A DNA stretch of 64,000 nt from Rhizosphaericola sp047606825 (GTDB lineage: Bacteria; Bacteroidota; Bacteroidia; Chitinophagales; Chitinophagaceae): NCBI GenBank assembly GCA_047606825.1, contig JASGDY010000083.1, positions 27,303 to 91,302 on the forward strand. Direction: 5' to 3'. The position numbers and the translations under genes are program-made. Position 1 is the stretch's first letter. Each line of letters begins with the position of its first letter. The notes under the pieces were generated by a model that did not search any database, had not been told where the DNA came from, and worked only from the letters and a program-made list of their open reading frames with translations. Shown piece by piece: positions 52,873 through 61,542 of the stretch.

Positions 52873-52902
52873 CCTCACCCCGACCGCTCTCCCACGGGAG
52901 AG
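52873..52902. repeat. CCTCACCC hairpin repeat between fadN and fadA
   Basis: CCTCACCCC is followed by CTCTCCCACGGGAGAG, a compact hairpin. It is related to the repeat at 8332. From about 52955 to the fadN stop, 7-bp units such as CGGACTA, ACCACCG and ACTACTC repeat. Confidence 0.65.
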
Positions 52903-52983
52903 GGGAGACGTGAAGACTATTGTTTTTTCTTTTTTCCGTGACTAAGCCCCGGACTATTCACCGACCACCGACTACTCTTTTGG

Positions 52984-55389
52984 TCAGTTCCTCAGAATCT
53001 TACCACCGTTGAGCAAACTCTGGATACGTTCGAGGGATTTCTTTTCCGCGCAAAGTTTGATGAAGGTTTTTCTTTCGAGGTCCAATAGGTATTGTTCGGA
53101 GACCAGTGTCGGTTGTGAAAGGTCGCCGCCCGCCATGGCGACGCCGAGCATTTCGGACATTTTCTGGTCGTGGTCAGAGATGTAGTTGCCGCTGCGCATG
53201 GAGTTGGCACCGATATAGACGATGCCCAGGGCTTGGTCACCCAATACGCGCACGTCGTTGCGCGGTGTCGGCTGTACGTAACCCTCGTCCGCCAGGCGCA
53301 GACAGGCAGCTTTGGCCTCGGTCAACAAACGTTCTTTGGACACGACAACCTCGTCGATGCCCTCACGCAGATAACCCAAATCGAATGCTTCATGTGCCGA
53401 CGTGGACACTTTGGCCTGTCCGATGGTGAGGAATCTTTCGCGGAACACGTTCAGGTCGATATCACCTTCACGGTGTGCGTCGCCCGCCCGCAAGGCAAAT
53501 TCCTTGGTGCCGCCGCCGCCTGGAATCAAGCCAACGCCAAATTCAACCAGTCCCATATAGGTTTCGGCATGTGCGACCACTTTGTCGGCGTGCAGACAGA
53601 TTTCGCAACCGCCGCCGAGCGTCATGCTGTGCGGTGCGGCGACCACCGGAATCGAGGAATAACGTAGGCGCATGGTCGTCTTTTGGAAAAGGCGGATGGT
53701 CATGTCAAGTTCGTCATAGTCCTGCTCCACCGCCATCATAAATATCATGCCCACGTTGGCGCCGGCGGAGAAATTAGCGCCGTTGTTGTAGAGTACGATG
53801 CCGCGGTAATCTTTTTCGGCAATGTCAATCGCTTTGTTGATGCCCATCAATATGTCGCCGCCAATCGTGTTCATCTTGCTGTGGAATTCCACGTTGAGGA
53901 TGCCGTCGCCGATATCGATGACGGAGAGACCGGCATTTTTGTAAATGGTTTTGGTGTCGCGGAGTGCGTCGAGGTTGACCAGCGTTTCCGTACCGGGAAT
54001 GATTTTGAAAGATTGGGACGGAATGTCGTAATACAGCACCTGTCCGTTTTCTTTTTTGTAAAAGCTGTCATGTCCCGCCTGGAGGAAATCGTACACCCAG
54101 TCGGCTGGTTTTTTGCCTTCTTTTTCCATCATGTCAACGGCAGCTTTCACGCCGACGGCATCCCAGGTCTTGAAAGGACCGAGTTCCCAGCCAAAACCCG
54201 CCTCGACCGCATCGTCGACTTTATATAATTGGTCAGCGATTTCGGGAATGCGTTGGGAAACGTATTGAAACAGTCCGGAAAAGGATTTACGGTAAAATTC
54301 GCCTGCTTTGTCCTTGCCTGCCACCAACACTTTGAAACGTGGGGGGAGGTCGGCAATCGTCTTTGTCGCTTCCAGCGTGGCAAATTTTACTTTTTGGGAA
54401 GGCTTGTATTCCAGTGTGTTTAAATCCAACGCCAGTATCTGCGACTTGCCGTTGTCGTCTTTTATTTTTTTGTAAAAACCTTGTCCGGTCTTGTCGCCGA
54501 GCCATTTGTTTTCGTATATTTTTTTGACGTAATCGGGCAAGAGGAACAGGTCGCGGCTCTCGTCGTCGGGACAGTTTTGGAAAAGTCCGTCCGCTACATG
54601 GACCATCGTGTCCAGTCCGACAACGTCGTTGGTGCGGAAGGTTGCCGATTTGGGATGGCCGATGACCGGGCCGGTCAGTCTGTCCACTTCCTCGACCGTC
54701 AGGTCGAGCTGCGGCACGAGGTGCGCAATGTCCATGATAGCAAAGACGCCGATGCGGTTGCCGATGAAGGCCGGCGTGTCCTTACAGGTGACGGTCGTCT
54801 TGCCCAATACCTTTTGTCCAAAATCATCCAAAAAAGATACAATCGACGGTTCTGTCTTGTCGGACGGGATGATTTCCAACAGGCGCAGGTAGCGTGGTGG
54901 ATTGAAGAAGTGCGTACCGCAGAAATGTTTCGCGAAATCTTCGCTGCGGCCTTCCAGGAGTTGGCGTATGGGAATGCCGGAAGTATTGGTTGTTATGAGC
55001 GTTCCGGGTTTGCGGAACTGTTCGACTTTTTCGTAAACGGATTTTTTGATGTTGAGGTTTTCGACGACTACCTCGATGACCCAGTCGCAGTCGGCAATCT
55101 TTTGCATGTCGTCGTCGAAGTTGCCCGTTGTGATGCGGCCGGCAAATGATTTTCGGTAGATAGGCGAGGGACTGGATTTCAGTGCCGATTGCAGTGCGTC
55201 GTTGACGATGCGGTTGCGGACGGTTTTGGCTTCCAGCGTCAGTCCTTTTTGGGTTTCAGCCTCGTTGGGTTCCTTTGGCAGGATGTCGAGGAGCAAGACT
55301 TGGATGCCGACATTGGCAAAGTGGCAAGCAATACGACTACCCATAATACCCGAACCAAGAACCGCAACTTTTTTGATTGTTCTGTTCAT
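52984..55389 (-). CDS. fadN: 3-hydroxyacyl-CoA dehydrogenase/enoyl-CoA hydratase, FadN type
   Basis: This bifunctional enzyme hydrates enoyl-CoA and oxidises the 3-hydroxyacyl-CoA with NAD. The 801-residue protein has the dehydrogenase first: Rossmann motif VLGSGIMGSRIA (about 10-21), FFNPPRYLRLLEIIP near 160, then the C-terminal dehydrogenase domains. The crotonase domain comes last (about 490-700) with NNGANFSAGANVGM and LGGGCEICLHADKVVAHAE. E. coli FadB has the reverse order; this is the B. subtilis FadN (YusL, about 789 residues) layout. It heads the block and is divergent from the Crp-type regulator. Confidence 0.94.
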   Translation of the reverse strand: MNRTIKKVAVLGSGIMGSRIACHFANVGIQVLLLDILPKEPNEAETQKGLTLEAKTVRNRIVNDALQSALKSSPSPIYRKSFAGRITTGNFDDDMQKIADCDWVIEVVVENLNIKKSVYEKVEQFRKPGTLITTNTSGIPIRQLLEGRSEDFAKHFCGTHFFNPPRYLRLLEIIPSDKTEPSIVSFLDDFGQKVLGKTTVTCKDTPAFIGNRIGVFAIMDIAHLVPQLDLTVEEVDRLTGPVIGHPKSATFRTNDVVGLDTMVHVADGLFQNCPDDESRDLFLLPDYVKKIYENKWLGDKTGQGFYKKIKDDNGKSQILALDLNTLEYKPSQKVKFATLEATKTIADLPPRFKVLVAGKDKAGEFYRKSFSGLFQYVSQRIPEIADQLYKVDDAVEAGFGWELGPFKTWDAVGVKAAVDMMEKEGKKPADWVYDFLQAGHDSFYKKENGQVLYYDIPSQSFKIIPGTETLVNLDALRDTKTIYKNAGLSVIDIGDGILNVEFHSKMNTIGGDILMGINKAIDIAEKDYRGIVLYNNGANFSAGANVGMIFMMAVEQDYDELDMTIRLFQKTTMRLRYSSIPVVAAPHSMTLGGGCEICLHADKVVAHAETYMGLVEFGVGLIPGGGGTKEFALRAGDAHREGDIDLNVFRERFLTIGQAKVSTSAHEAFDLGYLREGIDEVVVSKERLLTEAKAACLRLADEGYVQPTPRNDVRVLGDQALGIVYIGANSMRSGNYISDHDQKMSEMLGVAMAGGDLSQPTLVSEQYLLDLERKTFIKLCAEKKSLERIQSLLNGGKILRN

Positions 55390-55546
55390 CTGTGTGTATG
55401 GCTTTTGTTTATTCTATTTACGTTTTCGCCAAGAAGGCACTAAGGCATGAAAGAGAGAAAATAAGAATGTCGAACTCCGTCATTTTTTACTTTTGCCTTC
55501 TTAATTTTTAACTTTACAGGTGCAAATAGCGAATTATATTTATCAT

Positions 55547-55554
55547 TACCTTTG
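55547..55554 (+). promoter_or_regulatory. -7 box for the Crp-type regulator
   Basis: TACCTTTG fits TAnnTTTG, about 80 bp before ATG 55636. The 246-bp divergent region should also hold the fadN promoter, which I could not place. A pyrimidine-rich 7-bp array (TACTTTT type) lies at about 55485-55520. Confidence 0.45.
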
Positions 55555-55635
55555 ACTTAAATCAAATTAACTAACATTTGTTTGCTTTTGGTAGTTGTAT
55601 AAAACAGCGTAATGTAAAATAAAAAGGATTGTGGT

Positions 55636-56238
55636 ATGGGTAAAGAACGATTGTTGGCATATATCAATAAGATTGTAGTACTGTCGCCCGATGTGGAAGA
55701 CGTGATTGCAGAAGCATTTCAGGAAGAATGCCATCCCAAACGCAGCTTACTGGAAAAACAAGGTGCCGTCTGCGACAAGCTGTACTTCGTTGACAAGGGG
55801 CTAGCGCGGTTGTATTATCTCAAAGAGGGAAAAGATGTCACGGGCTGGTTTGCATCGGAAGACAATTTCATCACTTGCAACGACAGCTTTTTCCAGAAAA
55901 AAAGGTCCTATCTCAACCTTGAACTTTTGGAGGATTCCATATTGTACTCGATAGATTATAACAGTCTCGACAGATTATTTCAATACAAGGAAATGGAGCG
56001 GTTTGGTCGCTTGCTGACCTACAACCTGTTGAGCGAACTTTCGGAACGGGTTTACTCCACCATGTTCCAGTCCGCAGAAAAACGCTACCAGTTGCTCTTC
56101 CTCCGCTATCCCGAAGTTGCGTTGCGTGCACCGTTAGGCGACATCGCGTCCTATCTGGGCATTTCGCAGGAAACGCTGAGCCGTATCCGTTCGCAGCAAA
56201 GCACCAGAGCGAAAAGTAAACAAGGCGTGTATAGTTGA
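55636..56238 (+). CDS. Crp/Fnr-family transcriptional regulator
   Basis: The 200-residue protein has a cyclic-nucleotide-binding-like beta-roll (SLLEKQGAVCDKLYFVDKG, about 33-51, then LYYLKEGKDVTGWFASED). A dimerisation helix and a C-terminal helix-turn-helix with LGDIASYLGISQETLSRIR follow, which is the standard Crp fold. The arginine that contacts cAMP phosphate is not obvious, so the ligand may differ. It is divergent from fadN and may control the fatty-acid block (inference from position). A small GACGCA/TGCGTC hairpin follows the stop. Confidence 0.9.
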   Translation: MGKERLLAYINKIVVLSPDVEDVIAEAFQEECHPKRSLLEKQGAVCDKLYFVDKGLARLYYLKEGKDVTGWFASEDNFITCNDSFFQKKRSYLNLELLEDSILYSIDYNSLDRLFQYKEMERFGRLLTYNLLSELSERVYSTMFQSAEKRYQLLFLRYPEVALRAPLGDIASYLGISQETLSRIRSQQSTRAKSKQGVYS

Positions 56239-56254
56239 CGCATAGTTGTGCGTC
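56237..56254 (+). terminator. Hairpin after the Crp-type gene
   Basis: GACGCA and TGCGTC pair across the stop codon. There is no long T run, so terminator function is uncertain; it is related to the hairpin at 24991. Confidence 0.4.
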
Positions 56255-56422
56255 TCCATTCTTCTTTATTTTGCACTGTATGGGTGCCATAATGTTTACA
56301 AAAGGCACTATATAGGAGTGCGTTTTGTCTTTAGGGAACACATACAATCGTGTGCCTCTGCCAAGCCTCCGCCCAATATGCCAGCCTTCAACTTTCAATT
56401 CTCCCCCTTTTTCTATGTGCAA

Positions 56423-56458
56423 AAAATATGTTATAAAACATATTTTCCTTTATATTTG
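56423..56458 (+). promoter_or_regulatory. Promoter with overlapping palindromic operator
   Basis: AAAATATGTT-ATAA-AACATATTTT (56423-56446) is a perfect 10-bp inverted repeat. It ends 4 bp before TATATTTG (56451-56458), an exact TAnnTTTG -7 box, so a bound dimer would cover the -33 region. The transcript would run about 390 nt before the TonB-dependent receptor start at 56852. A mini-ORF, MMYKRKQNYSI, follows at 56465-56500. Confidence 0.5.
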
Positions 56459-56500
56459 CCCTATATGATGTATAAAAGAAAGCAAAACTATTCTATCTAG

Positions 56501-56851
56501 TGTAGCGAACATTCCCAATTTTAGCCTGATAAATTTCTCCCTGGTTCTAAGCAAGATGACTTCTGGGGTGCATCCACTGGCATCATGTCTCCTCCCTCCG
56601 GCAAAAATGGGAAATGCACCTCACGACTAATGCATTCTACTTTTGGTTTCTATGGAAATATTGATGTGCTGTTATGCATTGTTTATGCAGAAATTCATGG
56701 TCGTTTGACCGGTAGTCCGTTTGTGGTAACTACCCACTGAAGTCTATGTTCCATCTTGGTATTTATAATTTGATAACGCAAAAAATCTTGTTATCATGGA
56801 TATAAACATTTTTTTTGCCGACAGGTCTTCTAAATCTATAATTAAAATTAA
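56501..56851. other. Long leader or remnant region before the TonB receptor gene
   Basis: No complete gene is seen. GGGGTGCAT near 56575 and ATGCACCTC near 56612 can pair. On the minus strand, about 56530-56640 reads as a stop-free stretch without its own start (REVHFPFLPEGGDMMP near its beginning), so it may be a remnant of a mobile element. No known riboswitch core was recognised. Confidence 0.35.
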
Positions 56852-59413
56852 ATGGCTAAACCAAAACTCGGGGCATGGAAGAAAATTGTCAGGGGCGGTG
56901 TCGGTGTGACACTGTCGTTGACGGTTTTTAATGCAAGAGCCCAAGTTGACACAGTGCAAGTACGTCGCGACACGATGGCGGCGGAACAGACGGGAGAGAT
57001 GAAAAGCAGCATCCCGATTATTTCCCTTGACGAAAACGACGCGGAAAATTCAGCGAGCTCCGACGGACAGACGATATCGTCCGTCCTGTACGGTGGCCGG
57101 GACCCTTATTATTCCAACGTGTACAATTTCAGTGCGGCACGTTTTCAGGTAAGGGGCTACGACAACGGCTATACTGACACGTACATCAACGGTATTCCTG
57201 TCAACGATGCAAACAATGGAGCGACGGTCTGGAATCTTTGGGGCGGACTTAACACCGTCATGCGTGGACGCACGAGTAGTTTTGGGTTGCGGTCGGTGGA
57301 TTTCTCTTTTGGGGACATCGGCGGTGCCAACTATATTGATGCCAGGGCGTCGCACCAGTCCAAAGGCCTCGACTTCAGCTACGCCAATACCAACAGGAAC
57401 TACCGCCACAGAATCATGGGCACCTATTCCTCCGGGTTGAATCGTTCGGGTTGGGCTTATACGTTGGCGGCATCTTACCGTTATGCGGACGAGGGCTATG
57501 TCAAAGGCACGTACTACAACGGTCTTTCTTATTTCCTGAGCGTGGACAAGGTTATCAACAGCCACCACACATTGTCGTTTACCACATTTGGTACGCCGAC
57601 CAGCAGCGGAATGCAAATGGCGGCTACCAAAGAAGCCATGGAACTCAGCGGAGACAAATATTACAACCCGAGTTGGGGTTACCAGAACGGGAAAGTGCGT
57701 ACTGCCAATCAGCGCAGGGTGTTCCAACCGTATTTTATTCTCAACCACGAGTGGAACATTGACGGAAAAAGCAAGCTGACTACGTCGGCGGCATACCAGT
57801 TTGGAAACAATATCCGAACGGCACTCGACTGGTACAATGCACCCGACCCGCGTCCGGATTATTACAGGTATATGCCCAGCTACTGGACAGATTATCCTAC
57901 TACGGAGGCTTTGCTTACGGAAAAATGGCGGACCGACGAATCGGTCCGACAGATTAACTGGGACCAGCTATATGCCGTCAACCGCAACAGTTTCTCCACC
58001 GTCAACGGCGTGACCGGCAAGCGTTCGCGCTATATATTGCAGGACCGATATGCGGCGACCAGCCATTTTGTCTTCAACTCTTTTTATACCAACAAGATTA
58101 ACAGAAATGTCGAATTGGACGCGGGTATTTCCTTTAACCAGCAGTCCAACAGGTACTACGCAAAAGTCAACGATTTGCTTGGCGGCGATTTCTGGGTAAA
58201 TATCAACCAGTTTGCAGAAAGAAGTTATCCCAATGGCACCGAGAGCCAATATGACCTTGACAATCCCAACAGGATGGTCAAGGTGGACGAAAAATATGGC
58301 TACGACTATTCCATCAACAACCGGGTCGCCAACGCTTATTTGCAGACCAATTTCACGTTTAGACATATAGATTTCTTCCTGTCGGGTTCCTATTCCTCCA
58401 CGCAGATATGGCGTGAAGGAATGTTACGCAATGGTTTGTTTCCAGACAATTCTTTGGGCAGGTCGACGACCAATACCTTTATCAATTACGCGGCAAAAGG
58501 CGGCATGACCTATAAGGTTGACGGGCGCAACTATCTTTTTGCCAATGCTTATTTTGGTACCCGTGCGCCTTATGCCGACAACCTGTTCATCTCGCCCAGA
58601 AACAGGAATACCACCCAGGACAATATCTCTTCCGAAAAAGTATTCAGTACCGAGGCGGGCTATATCCTGAACTGGGAAAAACTGAAGTTCCGCATCAATG
58701 GCTATTATACCACGTCGAGGAACGGTATGGATGTCACAAGTTATTACGATGACAGCTATTCCAGTTTTGTCAATTATGCCATAACAGGTATCGGAAAGGT
58801 TTATTACGGTACCGAGATTGGTGTGGAAGTGCCGATATACGGTGGTCTCTCCGCATCTGCCGCCGCCAATATTGGTCGTTATCTTTATGATACAAGACAG
58901 AATGCAGTGATAACGGTGGACAACAGTGCTGAAACCATCGCCGAGGAAACGGTCTATGCCAAAAATTTTCATTTGGCAAATTCTCCGGAAGAAGCCTATA
59001 CCGCAAGCCTGTACTACTCAGGAAAGGGCAACTGGTTTGTAAAAGTCAACGGCAACTATTTTGCAGGTATGTGGGAGAGCATCAATGAGATAAGACGTAC
59101 CGTAAGGGCTACGCAGACCATCGTCCCGGGTACTGATGCATGGAATGAAGTCATCAACCAGCAAAGTTTACCATCTACCTATACCATTGACTTATATGGA
59201 GGCAAAACATTCTATGTCAAGACGGGGAAGAAGCGCATACCTGTCAATTTTACGCTGGGCATCAGCAACCTTACGAACAACAGGAAGCTCATAAGTACGG
59301 GTTATGAACAGGCGCGTTTCGACTATGACACGAAAGAGGCGGGTGCTTTCCCTTCCAAATACTACTATGCCTATGGGATAAATTATTTCGCAAGCATAGG
59401 ATTCCAATTTTAA
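56852..59413 (+). CDS. TonB-dependent outer membrane receptor
   Basis: The 853-residue protein has a signal peptide (about 1-30, ending ARAQ) and a plug with DPYYSNVYNFSAARFQVRGYD, YINGIPVNDANNGATVWNLWGG and FGLRSVDFSFGDIGG (about 80-160). A 22-strand-type barrel follows, with alternating aromatic strands and final YAYGINYFASIGFQF. It lacks the carboxypeptidase-like N-terminal domain common in SusC proteins, and no SusD follows. The gene is first of four: receptor, DUF5689 lipoprotein, EEP nuclease, DRGH nuclease. The substrate is inferred to be nucleic-acid fragments or nucleotides. Confidence 0.92.
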   Translation: MAKPKLGAWKKIVRGGVGVTLSLTVFNARAQVDTVQVRRDTMAAEQTGEMKSSIPIISLDENDAENSASSDGQTISSVLYGGRDPYYSNVYNFSAARFQVRGYDNGYTDTYINGIPVNDANNGATVWNLWGGLNTVMRGRTSSFGLRSVDFSFGDIGGANYIDARASHQSKGLDFSYANTNRNYRHRIMGTYSSGLNRSGWAYTLAASYRYADEGYVKGTYYNGLSYFLSVDKVINSHHTLSFTTFGTPTSSGMQMAATKEAMELSGDKYYNPSWGYQNGKVRTANQRRVFQPYFILNHEWNIDGKSKLTTSAAYQFGNNIRTALDWYNAPDPRPDYYRYMPSYWTDYPTTEALLTEKWRTDESVRQINWDQLYAVNRNSFSTVNGVTGKRSRYILQDRYAATSHFVFNSFYTNKINRNVELDAGISFNQQSNRYYAKVNDLLGGDFWVNINQFAERSYPNGTESQYDLDNPNRMVKVDEKYGYDYSINNRVANAYLQTNFTFRHIDFFLSGSYSSTQIWREGMLRNGLFPDNSLGRSTTNTFINYAAKGGMTYKVDGRNYLFANAYFGTRAPYADNLFISPRNRNTTQDNISSEKVFSTEAGYILNWEKLKFRINGYYTTSRNGMDVTSYYDDSYSSFVNYAITGIGKVYYGTEIGVEVPIYGGLSASAAANIGRYLYDTRQNAVITVDNSAETIAEETVYAKNFHLANSPEEAYTASLYYSGKGNWFVKVNGNYFAGMWESINEIRRTVRATQTIVPGTDAWNEVINQQSLPSTYTIDLYGGKTFYVKTGKKRIPVNFTLGISNLTNNRKLISTGYEQARFDYDTKEAGAFPSKYYYAYGINYFASIGFQF

Positions 59414-59445
59414 CCACATGCTATTAAAACCTAAAAAAATTGAAT

Positions 59446-61542
59446 ATGATGCAGAATATGAACTTTTTAAAAAATAAATGGAGCATTGGCCTATCTGCCA
59501 TCTTGGTTGCCGCGCTCTTGCTTTTTGTCGCGGGATGTAGAAAACATTTTGACCAACCACCTTACGACAATGGCGACCCGGACCTGGAAGTCAACGCCAC
59601 GATTGCCGATATCAAAGCATTGTACGACGATGCCGGCGGCGCGGTTTCCTCCGTATCGGAAGACCTGATATTTTCTGCTATTGTCGTCAGTAACGACTCC
59701 TCTGGCAACATATACAAAACGCTGTACATTGAAGACACCACGGGTGCTATCAATATACAAATCGACGGCAGCAGCCTGTATGCCACATATCCCGAAGGGA
59801 TGCGCGTATTTGTCAAGATGTCCGGCCTTTCCGTAGGAAAATATAATGGTTCTTACCAAATTGGTTTAGGTGTCAGTAGCACTGGAAGTGTAGTGCGTAT
59901 CGCGTCGGCTTTGATGACGGACTATGTTGTGCCGGGCAGTACGGGACATGTGGTGACACCTGTCGAGTTTGACAACTTTACCGATATTACCGATGCATTC
60001 CAGTCCATGTTGATTAAGGTCAACAGTGTACAATTTTCGGATACGACGGCTTATTATGCCGACTCTACATCGCAAAGCACCAGCGTTAGCACTACATTGG
60101 TGAGCTGTGCGGGCGATTCGGCAGTGTTGTACACGAGCGGCTATGCCAGCTTTGCCGGTACAAAAGTGGCGTCCGGTAGCGGCTCCATCACGGGTATTTA
60201 CATTCCGTATGTTTCTTCTTCTGGTACGACCACAAAAGAATTGAAGATAAACGACCTTGACGATGTCGCCAGCATGACCGGAAGCCGATGCGGTACATCT
60301 TCCGTAACAGTTTCCACGATCGAAGAGCTGAGGAATGTCTATTCGAGTTCTGATGTCAGTTTTACTTCAGGAACGGTGACAGGTGTTGTCATATCCAACT
60401 CCACCAACGAGTCAAGTGGCAATGTCCGTGTCGTGCAAGAGGATAATGCTGCGGGTATATTGCTGTACGTTCCAAGTTCCACGACGACATATAGTGTGGG
60501 AGACAAGGTTTCCATCAGCCTGTCCGGTTCTACCTTGACTACATACAATGGTGAACTGGAGTTGAAGAATCCGACAATTACCGTAAGCAGTACCGGCACC
60601 AGTGTTACGCCACTTACAACGACTATTGCAGACATTTTGAGTGCAGGGGCTGCGTGGTCTACTCGGTTGGTAAAAATATCCGATGTGACCGTTGCCACTT
60701 CCAGTTCGGGTAGTTCCTATACCTATTATTCCTTCTCCGACGGAAGTAACAGCTTGGTTTCTTATGTAAGGTCGACTTCAGGTATTACGCTGAGTGCAGG
60801 CACGGCCACCGTGACAGGATATGTGTCCGTGTACAAATCTTCCTCTGCGACGGATACAACCTTCCAGTTGACTATCCGTACTGAGGATGACGTTACGTAT
60901 GGCTCCAGCACATCCACCGATGCTGTAACATTGTCGTCGTCTCCGCTGGAGTACGACTTGGATGATGTTGCAGACGGACTACCAACAGGCTTTTATGTGT
61001 ATTCCGACATGTCGTCCACAAGTGCTGGTACCGAGGCGACATTTACTTCCACGGCCACTGTCTGGACTAAGACCACTTATGGCTTCTACAACATGGCATC
61101 TGCCACGGGGCTTACGTCCAGTTCCACGGAAACAGAACAGGCAGCATCCACGGACAGGGCATTGGGCGTAAGACAAACAGGTACTTATGACAATGGAGTA
61201 GGTTTTGTGTTCAAACTGGCAAACACGACAAGCAAGACAGGATTGACATTGGGCTTTGACTTGATGAGCTTGGATGCGTCCAGCCCGCGAACCATGACTT
61301 GGGAAATAAGCTATGCCACCGGCGACAGCCCGACATCCTTCACGACCTTGTCAAGTTCCAAGATAACAGGAACGTTGACAACGGGCGGTTCGGCATTTTC
61401 CTCCAACAGCATTTCGGCGGACTTGAGCGACCTTGACAATGTTTCTTCTACGATTTATGTCAGGATTGTGGCGGCGGGTTCGTCTGGTTCTGGCACTAGG
61501 CCGACTTCGGCAATCGACAATGTTACGTTTACTTGGCAATAA
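59446..61542 (+). CDS. DUF5689 surface lipoprotein
   Basis: The 698-residue protein has a lipoprotein signal with Cys31 (FVAGC) and a DUF5689 region (about 40-290), with ADIKALYDD, IFSAIVVSNDSSGNIYKTLYIED and a GMRVFVKMSGLSVGKYNG core typical of an OB-fold-like barrel. A second copy of this pattern lies at about 295-500 (STIEELRNVYSS, GTVTGVVISN, SVGDKVSISLSGSTL). The C-terminal 180 residues look like a jelly-roll domain ending FTWQ. The chain is very rich in Ser and Thr. OB folds often bind nucleic acids, so a capture role is plausible (inference). It begins 32 bp after the receptor gene; its stop overlaps the next start. Confidence 0.85.
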   Translation: MMQNMNFLKNKWSIGLSAILVAALLLFVAGCRKHFDQPPYDNGDPDLEVNATIADIKALYDDAGGAVSSVSEDLIFSAIVVSNDSSGNIYKTLYIEDTTGAINIQIDGSSLYATYPEGMRVFVKMSGLSVGKYNGSYQIGLGVSSTGSVVRIASALMTDYVVPGSTGHVVTPVEFDNFTDITDAFQSMLIKVNSVQFSDTTAYYADSTSQSTSVSTTLVSCAGDSAVLYTSGYASFAGTKVASGSGSITGIYIPYVSSSGTTTKELKINDLDDVASMTGSRCGTSSVTVSTIEELRNVYSSSDVSFTSGTVTGVVISNSTNESSGNVRVVQEDNAAGILLYVPSSTTTYSVGDKVSISLSGSTLTTYNGELELKNPTITVSSTGTSVTPLTTTIADILSAGAAWSTRLVKISDVTVATSSSGSSYTYYSFSDGSNSLVSYVRSTSGITLSAGTATVTGYVSVYKSSSATDTTFQLTIRTEDDVTYGSSTSTDAVTLSSSPLEYDLDDVADGLPTGFYVYSDMSSTSAGTEATFTSTATVWTKTTYGFYNMASATGLTSSSTETEQAASTDRALGVRQTGTYDNGVGFVFKLANTTSKTGLTLGFDLMSLDASSPRTMTWEISYATGDSPTSFTTLSSSKITGTLTTGGSAFSSNSISADLSDLDNVSSTIYVRIVAAGSSGSGTRPTSAIDNVTFTWQ

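Noticed and set aside
54481..55149. 222-codon plus-strand ORF opposite fadN
   Set aside because: Antisense shadow of a well conserved gene.
56501..56851. Riboswitch before the TonB receptor
   Set aside because: No cobalamin box, TPP or SAM core could be found; only short pairings.
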